Of a stretch of DNA of 64,000 nt, positions 33,931-47,322 are shown one piece after another. The translations under genes and the position numbers were made by a program. The notes beneath the pieces are model-generated. The model worked only from the letters and a program-made list of their open reading frames with translations. It searched no databases and was not told the origin of the DNA. This DNA comes from Sphagnum compactum (Eukaryota > Bryophyta > Sphagnopsida > Sphagnales). The stretch spans positions 3,782,001 through 3,846,000 of the forward strand of contig OZ234494.1 of the NCBI GenBank assembly GCA_965153455.1, in the 5' to 3' direction. Position 1 is the stretch's first letter. Each line of letters starts with the position of its first letter.

Positions 33931-36900
33931 CCTCCAAAAGATTCACTTAAATTTCGATTTTTTAATTGTGTTTTTTCTTTTCGAAACCATATAAATTTTA
34001 TGACATATATAAAATGTCATCATAAAATTTCATATGGTTTCATAGTGTACTTCAACAGATGAATATGTTGAACTACCCACAAGTATGACAGGTCTCTACT
34101 CACCCTAATTAAGACATTCTTATGGATGACTTTGATACTTATACTATCAGTTAGATTCTACTGCTAGGCATTCATCCATTCCACATTACCAGCTTGGGTG
34201 ACTGGCCCTTGAGTTGGGTGTTCTGGATGTTAGCTGGGATGAGCCATCACACACTTCACAAGTTGCATATTAGGTGTGTGTTAACTTAAGGAACAAAATC
34301 AACCATAGCTTGAATCCACCTACTTTTTAAGTAAGTGAGTTCAAATCTTCTTTGCTACACAAATACATTTGTCCACTCAAAAGTTGGAGAAATCCCATTG
34401 CCTTGTCACCCAAGCTAACATTACACAAAAACAAAATCTTGGGTCACACCATCCATGTGTGGGACTAATGCCAACCAACCAACCGACATTCTCGTAAATT
34501 TGATTTTTTGTTTTCTTCTTTCCTCTTCACATTCATCCTTCCAAGTGTCTACATATCCCTCTAGTACCCTTCCAATAGTGAAATATAATTTGAGTTTCAA
34601 AGATCCATACCAATTAAAGTGAAGAAAATGAGTAAATGTGTGATCATAATAGCGAAATTTCCAATCGGTAGCTCAGGTCTAAGACTCGTATGCTACGGAA
34701 AAGGAAAACTTTTTGTCAAGGCACATTTGACATGACTAGTCAATTGCTTCAATTTGACGGTATTTTCATCCAACTCATACAATTCATCTATGCCCCAAAT
34801 TACCAAATAACAAAATAAACTTGTTTTCATCCAAGTAGACTTATTTTGGAATTATTCTAAAGTATTTGACTCAATTTATTTGGCTTAACATTAGCCATTT
34901 TCAAAAAAAGTGTGGAAGTCATAAGTTACAAAGAAAAATTATTATCCTTTGAAAACATATAGCCTTTCAACATATTTACAAGCAACCCAATGACTAAATT
35001 GGAAATATCAAATCATCCTTACCAAGTTACTTTCATTTTCACTATGATTTCATTATGAATTTTTTCCCCTATCAATATTGACCTCTTGTCCATGTTGCCT
35101 ATCTATGGTGTACATGTTGAATTTCATTTTACTGAAAAGTATGTACCTTACATTGAAAATAAACCCAAATTTTGCTACATTCCCAAATGAGCAAAAAGCT
35201 ACAAAGATGAATTAAAAGCATGGCAATACCTTGAGTGGTGGTAGGGTGAAGAGAATTTACATGATCACCCTTGATCCATGGAACTTGGGCTCAAAGTTCT
35301 TTCAATTCCTACTCCTCCTTGTTTGAATGGTTGGATTAGTGAAATGAATTGGAAACTCAACCAAATTATCAATCTTGGATCAAATACATATAGTAAGTGT
35401 CATCTAAAATAGCTAGAAACATGTTGCAAACTGTGAAAAGAAAACAATACAATTCTTTTTGCATTGTTGAACTCAACCCTTATCCTTTTTTGTTCTCCTC
35501 TCTAAAACATTTGTGTTATATATTTCACTCAAGCAAGCTTCAAAGGTTAAAAACGCACAAGTTAATACCTTTTATGCATAGAATGTTTATAAAAATGAAA
35601 CATAAATAGTAAAAGCTTTCATTGCACGTGTTAGCTTGAAGTTCTTAACCTTATCAAGATGCAAGGGAATGCATATCATTACAAAAGTTGATGGAATCAA
35701 AAGTGTGCCTTTGTTCCTTATGGCTCAAAGAGGAGGGTTACAAACTTCAAAATAAATTAACTTTTGACATGCCAAAACTTAAGTCCATGTGGCAATGTGT
35801 CATATCATCTGGCATGTTAAGTTTACAAGATTGGTTTTAGATTTAGACCTTCATTCTTTTTTATCCATGTTTTCAAGAAACAATAACAACATCAAAAAAA
35901 ACTTCTTACAATTATGATATTATGATGAGCTTATTTTATTTGTTGAAAATAACTATCAAATTTACAAGTAGAAAACTAGAACCCAAATGCCTCAAGAAGG
36001 ATTAGTATGTATTATAGACTCTACCAATAACTAATGATAAATTAGACATAGGTAAGGGTGGTGAGTCCACAACAAAAGCAAGCAAAAGAAAAGCCATTGC
36101 AATCACCATTAGTCAATTTATTGACAAAGGATGCTTACATTTTTGGAAAGGCAATAGAATTAGTTGCAATAGAATATATTTAAATTTAAAACTTAACTTG
36201 TGGGTGATCACAAGTTGCAATGAACCAAAAACAACCTTTGAAAACATCACCCAAAATCCATTTCCTTTGTATTTTTCTAAGCATGGGATGAAGTAAGAAA
36301 ATAGCAACAATTCGTTAATTTCAATTTTTTATTCATTTATCATTAACCCCGCCTAAAAATAAATTTTTTATACATGTGTGCATAAACTCAACATAAAATG
36401 AATTATTTTTCATATAATTGATATGGAATGTTTTTTAAACCCATGTTTTTAACACTAATAGGAAAAAAAAAATCATTAAAAATAACTTACAATTTACATG
36501 CTTCAAAAAAATTTAAACTTTATTTTATTGATATATTTTCTAATTAAAATTGAGTCCTTAACAATCATACTATCAATCATTGGACCATTTCAAAGTCTAT
36601 ATGTGAAACTTATTGTCCTAAGTGAAAGTTCATGAGTTTGACTTTAAAATTCCATAGAACTTTCAATTTTGTAAGTTATGCATAGCAACCACTTACAACA
36701 TATATTTACCCAAGTTGATAATTTGAAATTAAATGTTTATTGAAAAAACTTAAAATATAAAATATAAATTAACCATTACATTTATTCTCACCTCATAAAA
36801 ATTACCATTGCAATACAAAAAGTGCTCCACCATAGCGTACATTCACCCTCGATGGAATATCCACAATTTTCATATGTGTTGTGATTGATCAAAGTGATTT

Positions 36901-37923
36901 TGCTAACATAATGGCAAGTTTTTGAGAAAGAAAAAATTTATAATAACCCACCAAATATGATTTAGTTGGGTTGCTTATCCAAAAGATTATAAACTTACAT
37001 TTCATTGGGTACATTACCTCAAATTTCTACCTAGAAATAAGTTCATGTTTAATAATGAAACAAAATAAACAATTCACATATGTATGTTTTCAAATCAATA
37101 TATATCTTTTATTAAATCAAAATACAATATCATCCAGGTGCTAAATTTTGACATTTATTTAAAATCTTGTTTCATCCATGTTGTCAATTACATTCCAATT
37201 CCCCCATCCTTTTCCTTATGAAGGTCACTTTCATTTAATTCCAAACAATGTGCAAAAAAAATAAGATGCAACTTATTGAAATAATATAATACTAATATAA
37301 TATAAAAAGGTGTTTATATCAGGAAATGTTTTTGTGGTGGTAGACATTATCATGTAGACAAGAATAGTACGGTGTAGAAGAAAGGGGATACTTGCCATAA
37401 TGGGTGGTATGGTCCCCATGGATATACCATCCTTGATGACCATATGATGGTTTTCCCATAGGTCTTGTATACGGTTAATGTTAGCAATTTGCTTTTCAAA
37501 CTAGAAATTGGATTTGAAAGCATTTGATGGTCCATCATTGAAGGTCTATTTCCTCCTCCATTGGTTTGATGTCTTTCTCGATGACCCTTCTTCTTGGAGA
37601 ACCTGATGGTAGTCTTTGACCTAAAAGGACCAAATGGTGGTTCCCAATTGGAAAACTAGATGGTTAGAATCGCTTGTTCCAGTTCCAGTTAGTAAAAATT
37701 GAATTGGAATCAAGTCTGATTTTTGGAACCAGTTTTAGAATTGGGATCAGAACTAGATTATTCTAAGAACTAGACTCCCAGTTGTACTTATATGCAAATT
37801 TAAAACTAGAACCAGAACTAATTGTTGTTTGCCATAGAAAATCTTAACTGCATGGCTCAGTTCAGTTTGCAACAAATCTTCGCGGGACTTAGGTCTGGCA
37901 TCATCCATCATTGAGGAAAGGTA
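33931..37923. other. AT-rich gene-free sequence
   Basis: About 4 kb of AT-rich DNA with only short frames. Near 34300-34360 the words TAGCTTGAATCC and GTGAGTTCAAATC are weakly tRNA-like. Near 37670-37790 there is a repeat-like block of GAACCAGTT/AACTAGA words. No gene or RNA supported. Confidence 0.5.
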
Positions 37924-38142
37924 ATGACTAATGACAATCTTGTAACTGATGATTTGCTTGTCCACATAGTTGACAAACTTGAAGTGGAAATTGTACAAAC
38001 GTTCCTCAAGTACCCGCGACATAGTAAGAGAAGTTGTTCCTCCTCTTCATCCCCACAAGATCCATCATATACGTTGGAAAAGATCATGGAACAAGAAGAC
38101 ATCGCCGAGTGTATCTTCCTGTTGTGCGTAGTTTTGGGATAG
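37924..38142 (+). other. Unrecognised 72-codon frame, possible exon or gene fragment
   Basis: ATG at 37924, stop at 38140. The peptide begins MTNDNLVTDDLLVHIVDKLE and holds a Ser tract (SCSSSSSPQDPS) and an acidic end (TLEKIMEQEDIAECIF). Composition is more protein-like than in neighbouring frames, and the region has more CpG than its flanks. The YTLEKIMEQEDI segment faintly recalls the 'FTLEELLDEDEI' opening of SIT4/PP6-associated (SAPS) proteins. That is from memory and too short to rely on. Could be a retrogene fragment. Confidence 0.2.
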
Positions 38143-38382
38143 CACTTGCATATGCACAGATGCTACCTCCTGGGTTGGCAACACCCTATGAAGCCTCGGG
38201 TATTGTTTGATCCAAGCTGTTGTAGAGCGCTAGATAACAGGCTGCCCAGATGGCCTGTTCTCTGACCTCGGAGAAAAGTGAACTCCCCAGGAGAACGATA
38301 ATTGGTGGAATGTGCCAGAATCCACTGGCTACATGATTTTGGCAATTGGAGCCAATTCTCCATAATCAATTAGTCGTTTACA

Positions 38383-38508
38383 ATGAGTAATATGACCGAC
38401 CCTCTTGCCTTTATCTTGAAATCAATTGCGTTTGCACAGCTGGCAACTTCAGCGAATTTGGGTGCCTTGGAGTTGGGTGAACGAGCACCTATAAAAGTAC
38501 CACGGTAA
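38383..38508 (+). other. Unrecognised 41-codon frame
   Basis: ATG at 38383 followed by MSNMTDPLAFILKSIAFAQL and ATSANLGALELGERAPIKVP, stop at 38506. It has an even, protein-like composition in an otherwise AT-rich area and lies 240 bp after the 72-codon frame on the same strand. The two might be exons or pieces of one gene fragment. No family recognised. Confidence 0.2.
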
Positions 38509-41248
38509 AAAAAATAAATTGCAATTTTTTTTCTCTAAACATTATAATATTAGCTTCTAGGACACAAAATCAGTAAGCCCGAGTCCAAATATAGCCACTA
38601 GAAGGCCTCACTCAAGAAGGTTGCAGTACTAGTGGACATGCTGGTTTACCATGACCCCTTAGCTCCCCTCCAAGAATCTACTTGTACTAACTTGCTGTAA
38701 TTTCCAGCTTCATAAAACTGTACAATCTACTTTCAGCTGTGTACTGCCCAATAGAGATGAAAATTGTTTTTGGTCTCCTACTATGTCTATAGGCTACAAG
38801 TCCTTGAGGCCCAGTGTTTTTTTTCCCAATTTTTCAATGTAGTATCATTAAATAACAAGCATCCCAATAAAGATTAACTGGTGAAAACTGCCCTCAAACT
38901 TAAGTCTTAGTCAAAATTTGATGAAATTTTCTCCAAAATTGTTTCTTTTGAAAAGTTGGAGAAGTTCTTCTTTAGAAAAACGCAAGGAATTTGTGACAAA
39001 ATATTCCTATTTCACTTTTTCTGTTGTCAAGATGCGAAAGTTTGCCATCAAAAACAATATAAAAACATACTGGTTCTAGCCATATTTACTATCAACTCTC
39101 GAGAATTCAAAGGTAACGAAGATTGGATTATTTTGATTAAAAACATGCACCAGATGTAATGCAAACCTTTCATGTCACTTCACAATGCATGTTGTGTCAA
39201 TGATGTCCAAATCACAATGCATGTCTTAAAGGCTTTTCTGCTGAGCCATGGTCATTGGTGTGGTGGATTGAACTCAGAACAAGTAAGTAACCACCAGGTG
39301 AGAGGAGACGGGTTCCTAGACTCTAGGACACTGTTAAGGACCTATTTATCTCACCATTTTTCTCAGGTCTTGTCAATGCACAGTCCTTGCACAGTACATC
39401 CACGTACTGCACCCAACAGATGGACCTTACTAGATCTTGGCTACCAAGCCTTAGTTGTAATGTGAGTCGTCCTTGCTGGATTTTACATACATACTTGAGC
39501 TTTTTTTTAATGCAAAACGTTAAACACCCCCCTATCGAGCTCTATCCAGCGCACTGTCTAGGCAATTGTGCAATCGATGCCTGTTTTGTCCTGTGCAGAC
39601 TTGACTGATGTTCTGCAAAAGAAGAAAATGAATAAAAAAGAAAAACCTTATTACCGTAGATGTTGGAATGTAAGGTAGACTTTATAAGATCTAAAATAAT
39701 AACCCATTTTTAATTTTATTTAAAGAATAAAAGTGGGCATTTCAAAAAAAACATAACAAGCTCGGAAGGGCACTACGTGTTGTTTGAAATGCCCGGCCTT
39801 CATGGAGGAAATATTTTTGGTGCAGTAAGGCACCATCCACCCACACCACAAAAAAACTTCAACAAGGTCTTTAGTCTTTACATCTGGCAGAAGTAAAGCA
39901 ACAGTAAACGAACACGTGTTAATCACCCAACACATAAATTGGTGAAAAGCAAGTTTGTGATGATGAAGTGAAAGGTATACACCATATTTTGTCACACACA
40001 ATATATGAACTGCACGAAGACATAATGAAATTGCAAGCAATTGATGGTGTAGGCAAGTGTCATCATGTGATAGTAATGATTTTTTTGGTGGCCAATTTTC
40101 GCTTTTTAGTAGATTGTTTTGAGATAAACTTGGAATTTTAAAATTTTGCAGTGTAAAATGTGTTTTTCCAACAAAGTTCATCTCGTTTGTGATATCCAAA
40201 TAATCATTATCAACATTGTGTAAATAGTACACAATTAAGGTTTTTCCTTTGCACATTGTTTAAGTAACTTCCCTAGTAAGGAACCCCAAAAAGATATTGC
40301 AATAATTTGTAAGACAGTTGAATGGACTTAAACCTGTTTTCAGGATTCTTTGCTATACCTAGCGACCTTAGAGGAGCTATTGCGGAGTTGCTCACCAAGT
40401 TCTAGTCTAGAAATTTTCTTTACTTTTTTTTTCAAAAAATGGTGGAAAAATCTCTCAAAAACATCATCTTTTTTGTCATAAGACAAAAAATATTCCCCAA
40501 CTTATTTTTTTTAAATATACACAACATGCTTTTTTCAATGTATTTTGTAGCAAAAATTCATCATTTTTGGTGCGTTTTTTAAAAAAAAAATTCATGATGT
40601 TGCTCAAGTGGCAATAGTCCATAAGTATATTTAGGCGAATTTGGTGATATTCAAAATATGAAAGTATCAAATCTGAAGCACCCTTTCACATTGTAGGCAA
40701 TTGTGACAATTTGTTCATATTTTTGTGATTTTTTCCCCAAAAAAAGGGAATTTGAAACAGAATCTTCTCTTTAGAAAATGTTTTTCACTAAATTGCAAAA
40801 ATTCGCAAAAACAAACACTTCTTTGGTGAAATCAGATAATTGAAAAGAAAAACACTTTGTGATAGTACCAGCTTTTTTTCCTGGCGAACTGGGACAAAAT
40901 TTTGCCCACCATTGGGGAGCACAACAAGAGTCTACAGCTCCAATTTGCTAATGCTCTTGGACGAGGCTTAGGGTGCCAAGTTGCATCCAAGCACATAGAA
41001 AGTTTTGTAGGGCAGTTTTTCTGCTAGTTTTATATTGTTTTGACAGTTTGAACTTGTCAGAATTAAGGCTAAATCTTTTGTGAGATCATTGTCACTCATG
41101 CTAATTCTCTTGTGAGATGATCACCACCCATGCTACATCCCAAAAATGGGGAAAAAAAATAAAAAAAAGGCTCGATAGAACACAATATTACAGGACCTCA
41201 ATCAATAGAGATAAATCAAAGTAGTAACTCAGAATTGACCATAACTAA
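38509..41248. other. Gene-free sequence
   Basis: CAGTGTTTTTTTTCCCAATTT near 38813 looks like another terminus of the AGCCAAATTTGGCT/CAGTGTTTT element family. The only long frame is 39720-40256 (minus), listed separately. Otherwise nothing. Confidence 0.45.
39720..40256 (-). other. Unrecognised 178-codon open frame
   Basis: The longest uninterrupted ATG frame outside the three genes and the transposase. It starts MCKGKTLIVYYLHNVDNDYL at 40256 and ends at 39720. It is rich in Cys, His and Leu with a hydrophobic middle (LLAISLCLRAVHILCVTKYG). No motif or family recognised, no supporting splice or promoter context. Could be chance, a lineage-specific gene or decayed transposon protein. Confidence 0.18.
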
Positions 41249-41624
41249 GAGCATCCCCACTGATGCTTAGTATGTGACCCTGCACATGAAAATCGGATGA
41301 AGAAAAGTTACAACATGCCCGTTTAGATGAGGAATTTAAGGGCTGTGCTCCTGCATCTGTGCTCAGTTTGCGGAGGCTTGTAAAAGGTGCAACAAAGCTG
41401 TGCACTTGCTAGAGAAGAATGTAGTAAGTATGATCTGACTACAGCTTCCTGTTTTTTATTAGCCAAACATAATGATTGGTCCACGTGGTTTGCTATTAGT
41501 AGTTCCACATATTTGCAGTACTAGTTTCAGTTTTATGGGTGGGGTTGCAAAAAAGTAAATAACTAAACTTGAATGTGAGAAATATTTTTGCAGGGTCACA
41601 TACTAAGCACTGGTGAGGATGCTC
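41249..41624. mobile_element. MITE with ~36-bp terminal inverted repeats
   Basis: The left end reads GAGCATCCCCACTGATGCTT then AGTATGTGACCCTGCA. The inverse of the right end reads GAGCATCCTCACCAGTGCTT then AGTATGTGACCCTGCA. Flanking trinucleotides are TAA (left) and TGA (right), compatible with the 3-bp TWA target of PIF/Harbinger elements, but assignment is tentative. 376 bp, no coding capacity. A related left half is at 47707. Confidence 0.88.
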
Positions 41625-43223
41625 TGATGAGCATGAATGTCCAGCAGTCCTCAGGGAGGCCCCTAGCAAAATCATTTTTTTCAAATTCATTTTGGATTCA
41701 TGTTATCTAACCACGCTGTGTGGTTTTATCATCTCTCATGACTTTGTTTGAACCTGCATTGTATGGCAAAGCCCATTGCGTGGTATGACCCACTTGTTTT
41801 GCATAGGTTGCAAGTTTCCTCACCAAAAAGACGATGATAGCTTATCCAATGACCATTGTTGCAATTGGGTTTTTTTTTTGGTGAAGGTTTCAGAATTTGA
41901 GCTGTTTTTACATTTTGTGAACTGTACAGACAATTAGAAGGTGGGTAACACTTTGGTTGTCATAACTCATCACTCCAAAGAGCTACCTCTAGCCAGTCAC
42001 TAAGAACATAAAAATGTCACTTACAAGAATTGCATTTACCACCTCAATATGCATTGTCATCACATAGGCATTACCAAATTCAATTGTCTAAGGTAATCAG
42101 AGCAAGTTGTTTCTGCTCACATAGTTGAGAAACATTGGGGATTATTGTGAAAAATAGTGTAAGGATGTTGCACAAACTGTTTCAAATTTCAGTACCATTC
42201 ATCCATCTAGGGTTGACAGCATGATGCACCTAAGCATCTGTCTTTTTGGTTTTCTCCATGACAATTATTGAGAAAGCTTTTCCGTTCCAAATGAGCCAAG
42301 GCCCTAAACAAGGTGACCCGAGACCCACCAGTGCACTATCCATTGGAAACCCACCAGTATGTACTTTGGAACAAGCCCGGTAGGGCCCATTCCATCTAGG
42401 AACAACACAAAGGCCGGGTGGGGTGAACGGCCATTCCATTAGTTAGGTGGTAAAAAGTTCTACCAGGGCTGGAACTGCAACCCCTAAGAGTCAAAAGTAG
42501 AACCACAGATGGCTATTCGTCCCACCTACGAAAAACCCTGAAAGATTGATTGAATAGAACACTTGGTGCCTATTTGGTAGGTTGATGCATGTGGATGGTT
42601 AATACAAAGGTAACAACTGTGGTTGCCTGTGAGAACGGGACTACAATGAAAAAGTGCTTAATCTTGTTAACAAAAGCATGCATCCATCCTGCATGGTGAG
42701 CTGATGGGTGCTGGTTCAATCAGTCCCTAATAAGGATTGTTGATTGTGCCCTTCATGATATCTCCAGTCCAAGTGGTCTGTTCAGATTGCATTCAAGTGC
42801 ACAAAGTAGAGTATATACGAAGGGGAAAGATGGCCCGGACTAAAGTATGATTGGCATATGAGCTGGCCACACACTCCAACCCGAAATACTGAAAATGACA
42901 TGAAGTGTGTGACGGGTAGGAGGCCAAGGTGGGGTGGGCCAGCAAGGGTACATTGATGGCTACCCCTCACCAGTCTTTTTTTTCAAAGGAGGGAAGCAGG
43001 GCTTTTTGCTTTTTTCTTTTAATTATTATATTGAAAGTTTAGCACTATCTTACCTTCACAATAGGGAGGATATATTCCATTTCAAGGTCGGTCATTAGTC
43101 GTTACACTATGTAAACTTCCCTCTATTTACAAGGTGAGTTCAAAATGTCATACATGTTTATCTCAGTGAATGGATCTACATCTGTCTTGTTTAATCTCAT
43201 ACACTGGCCTCTTTCCTGACAGC
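41625..43223. other. Gene-free sequence
   Basis: 42240-42540 is richer in GC with words such as GACCCGAGACCCACCAGTGC and GGGGTGAACGGCCATTCC. It may be a retroelement fragment, but no protein domain is visible on either strand. The remainder is featureless. Confidence 0.45.
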
Positions 43224-43318
43224 GGGTAAGGTCCTTGGATGAGGACATCACCAGAATTGGGTTAGCACGAGACAACAGGCCATTACGCTAGTATTGCCCT
43301 CATCCAAGGGCCTTACCC
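43224..43318. mobile_element. 95-bp fold-back MITE (GGTAAGG family)
   Basis: The left arm is GGGTAAGGTCCTTGGATGAG then GACATCACC. The inverse of the right arm is GGGTAAGGCCCTTGGATGAG then GGCAATAC. Arms of about 25-30 bp flank a short spacer. Related fold-backs occur at 52615-52718 and 60380-60486. Confidence 0.8.
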
Positions 43319-46300
43319 TACACATAACCAGGTGGTTCTCCATGGTAGCAGTAGTCACCAATAAAGGTGTATTTTTAGTGCAAGGCAAGTCACCTGTACT
43401 ACAAGACCTATAAAACCCAAGATAGGTGAACAATTTCCCCTCTTGATATCCATTCTATAATCTGTAATCACCTCCTAATAACTTACTTGGTTGAAGATAG
43501 ACCTAAGCTACTCCTTGTACACGAAGTTAAATTTCAGGTAGCCCAGTTGCTCAAGAGTCTGATACACATCCTTGTAATCTCCAGGTCCTCTAGCCTAGGA
43601 TTAATGGGAATGGAGATGGAATTGGGAAAAACTATCAGAGCTGAAGTATGGTTATGTTTTTGCTTTTGGTCTTTGTAGTGACTGGATGATGCCCTTGACG
43701 AATAAAAAGAACAACTTTAATCAGACTGTAATCGAGGACTTAAGCAATTCATTAATCATGGTTCGCTGGATTTATACACATTACGGTCTTGGCAGTCAGA
43801 CAAGAGTCAGCTATGGTGATGCTAGTGATTTGTTTGTTCTCATGAATGGTGGTTAATGAAGATCTGCGATGCTGGAGTTGTGGTCGATGCTAAGATCAGT
43901 AGTTCCTAGTCAGTGCTACATGCTTAGATCAACAGTCTCTATTAACTCTAGCTTTCATACTTGCTTTCATGCATTTAACTAAATCTAACTAATTACGTAC
44001 AAATTAGTTCCCACCAAGCAGCTGCGTGTGTTTCATATTTTACAGCCCTTCCCTGAAAATCTACCTCTGGGCTTCTTAGGGGCAAGGCAAATCCATCATG
44101 CAAACTTCTCCCCTTACGCTTCTAGGAAGGTAGAAGAACTAATGTATCCCTCCTGACTACACACTAAGTGGACTTTGTGAGTTCTGTGGCACTAAGACAG
44201 GGACAGATCTGGTCATGAGTTTTTATGGGTACCACCTACCTTTTTTTGTGACAAGTACCTACTTTTGGCATTTCATTGTGACAACTTTGGTAAATTCCTC
44301 ATCCATCAAGATGTGATATTTAGCTCATAATGCTTAAATTATGGAATTCATTTCCGACATATGTGTCCCATTCAGCTACCATTAGTATTAATACTGAGTC
44401 ATGATTTTATCAAAATGTCATTGAGTTGTAACCAGTATTGATCAGTTCTTCCTTTTCAAGAAAATCTGTGATCCCAGTTTTGACAATTCAAAGAATTTGA
44501 TAGGTTCTTTAGGTGCGGGTTTGAACATGGTTCTTAATTTTTTAAACCTTGTAATTTTTGTTTTGGCATAATTTTTCAAATTCAAGAACCTTTGGGTTTG
44601 AAAATCAGATCCAATTTCAAGTATAAACAACAAACTCCTCATTGAGATTGGAGATTATTTAAGAATGGAGTTTTACAACAAATTCAAATGGAGTATTCTA
44701 TAGGTATGGAGTTTTACAACTAATTCAAATTCAAGATTGTATAAGTGTGAAATTCAACAACTAATTGAAACTAATCATTTAGTTACAAAGTTCAGCCTAA
44801 TTGTCGACTCTTCAAAAACAAAATCAACTTGCTTTCTTAAAAATTCTGAATTTATGTTCAAAAATTGTTTGTCATGGTTATGATTTTGGTTCTAGCAAAA
44901 GGCTAATGACAAATTGATGACATAACCAGCTACCTATTCATCTAAGTTTTATCACAATGACCTAACTTTATGCATGTTCAATTTCTTTCTTTCGGATTTT
45001 GGCAAGTCATTGTTAGAAGGCCTTGTCTAGACAATATGCATGGGGGGCCTTTTGATCTTGGATTTGCAAGAGGAAGTTGATGACATGGAACACGTATGAA
45101 TTACAATGACCTTTTATTGCTTACCATTTTACATTGAATTGGAAAGTTGGTTGTAAGACATTTGGTTTAAACTGAATTGAACTAAGGTGAAAAGTTTTTA
45201 TTGTCAAGGAAACACCTTTTTGTACGGTTAAATGGGCATGTATGAGTCATATCACATCTAGGGTGATGACAAGACAATGTTTAGGATGCCCATGACAAAT
45301 GGTGAATTGTGATGTTTGGGAGATTTTTTGTGCATGACATTATTTTACTCCAGGGGTAGACTATTTGGATGGTGTTGGTTTAGTGAATATATGATGATAA
45401 TAGGGTGTCCATGTTAGGGTCACTTCACGATAGAATAGCTGGTCAATGGACTACCCTTTGATTGTTTTTTGGGAATTATTGAACTACATCCACAAACAAT
45501 GCAAAAAAGCATCTTTTACCCTTCTGAAAAAATGTTCCTTCATTCCATGATTCACAATATCTAGTGGCATGGTGCAACATGTTTCTAGACTTGGTTTTAA
45601 AATTTGTTCCCATTGATTGCAGTGGCTAAGCACCAATTTACCACTATTAGCATGCATATAAGTCAAGCCCATGACCTAATTGTTCAATTGTGGATGCCAT
45701 TTTGGATTCAAGTTGCTTCATAATCACATTTTTTGAATCATGATGATCAATCACAATTTACAATTGTCACACACGGGTAGCATGGCATACCCCCTTCACC
45801 CCTACTTCCCTCACCCTCTAGTTACAGGATTCAGTGCCAAATGTAATTTTGTGTTTACAAAAAATGGAAACCCTCCAGCACTTGCTACATACATTGTCTG
45901 AATGCAGGAACAAATCAACAAAAACAAAGCTAAAGATGCGGAGTACCCTAGTAAAAGGTTTGAGACTCTATGGTGATAGTCCTCTACAAGTGGAGAATAT
46001 GGTACCTATATGTTGTTCAAGTACCAGTGTGGACAGCCCTCTACACAGGAGTAGGTACCAAGTCCAGGAACACCTGGCCGGTTAGCATCAAGGTACAAAG
46101 GTGTGGCACTTTGTCTTGTATAGTATGATTGCAGACAAGAGTTGTATTTGTGTGCTCAAAGGATACTACATTCATGTATCCCCCATACCTTCAACTTCTG
46201 TCAGACAGATGGAGTGAGGGACCAACAAAAGAAAAGAAGAAAAAAAAAGCCAACTTAGATTTGTGCAGAAATCTAACCCAAGATTTAAGAGAAATAAATT

Positions 46301-46426
46301 TTCTCATGAGAGAACTTGTTTATGGAGAAGCACAAATTCTCTTGAACATACTATTAGGACAAGCAGCTCCAATAAGTAAGGTTTGCCCTTTAGACTCAGA
46401 TGTCAGTCCCATAATTGTCCTTTCAC
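43319..46426. other. Gene-free sequence
   Basis: CCAGTATTGATCAGTTCTTCC at 44432 resembles the hAT terminal CAGTGTTGGGCAGTTCTCTC, and GGTTCTTTAG/GGTTCTTAA words follow, so 44430-44640 is probably hAT-family debris. Imperfect direct repeats of TATGGAGTTTTACAAC-AATTCAAAT occur at about 44665-44740. No gene supported. Confidence 0.45.
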
Positions 46427-46700
46427 CTATGAAATCCACAACCATCCCATAAGATCAAATGCTCTATTTTCACTCAAAATTGATTTGAAACTCTGGTAAA
46501 ATTCAGAGTAAATTTTGAGCCCACTATAATAAACCAGATCAACGAAGTTTTGCACTGTAAAGCTACAATCCTCATTAGAACCAGTGTCAAAATTCTCCAC
46601 AATGTTTGTGACTTGATCGTTATGTACAGCAATACATGTAGTTGCCAACATAATAGCACACAACATACCCAATATGAGGGAGATGATTTCTCTTTTCTTT
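46427..46700 (-). other. Candidate exon: one transmembrane segment, C-terminal
   Basis: Follows a plausible acceptor (CAATCTGCAG) and stays open to a stop at 46427. It encodes a basic patch (KKRE), a hydrophobic helix (IISLILGMLCAIMLATTCIA) and a polar tail ending DLMGWLWIS. The positive patch before a helix is typical of a membrane protein, but no family was recognised. It lies on the same strand as the candidate exons at 47323-47441 and 47524-47684 and might belong with them. No continuous model could be built. Confidence 0.2.
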
Positions 46701-47322
46701 CTGCAGATTGCAAGTCCAGGATATGATTTGCCAATTTCAATCAACAATCACTGTGACCAATTTATGCCAAGCCTCAAACTGGAATTTGCATGAGCTCGAG
46801 AATGGTTGACATGGTGAATTGTTGAGAGTTCACACTGCAAATACCTATGCAGATCAGTGCCAGAGGTAATATCAGACTGATCATTTCTTCAAAGAGACCT
46901 CATCTTCTTCAGGTTCTCATTTTCATGAAAAAAAACACTCTTCCCCTGGTTTCCCATTGTTTTTTTGCACTCTTGAAAAAGGTTTGTCCATGTAGACAGG
47001 AACTTTGGGTCCCTGCTCCATGCCCCTAATCACAGTTCTGCAATATCCTGGCAAGGGCTGTACACAACACCCACATACCCAGGAGTTGAGCTTGGTTGGA
47101 GACGGGCACATAATCTCCTTGATCATCTTATGCCACAATTTGATTCAGCTTTGGGCCCAGATCAGGTGATGTGTTGTGAAGTTGTCAAATGTTACCTAGC
47201 CTCTCCAGCTGATCTGGTTAGCTATGAACTGAGACAGTCCGTTGACCTCCAATATCTTTGACCTCCTGTCCTTTACAAGGTTCCTTGAGTACCAACTACC
47301 AGCCTATATGTTCCTATCCCAC

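Noticed and set aside
34300-34360. tRNA-like words TAGCTTGAATCC and GAGTTCAAATC
   Set aside because: Order and spacing do not fit A and B boxes and no cloverleaf forms.
42240-42540. Possible organellar or rRNA-derived insert
   Set aside because: GC-richer but no recognisable rRNA, tRNA or organelle gene on either strand.
46923-47138. 71-codon minus-strand frame (LWHKMIKEIMCPSP...)
   Set aside because: Begins only at TTG, has no clear splice borders and no recognised family. Weaker than the neighbouring candidates.
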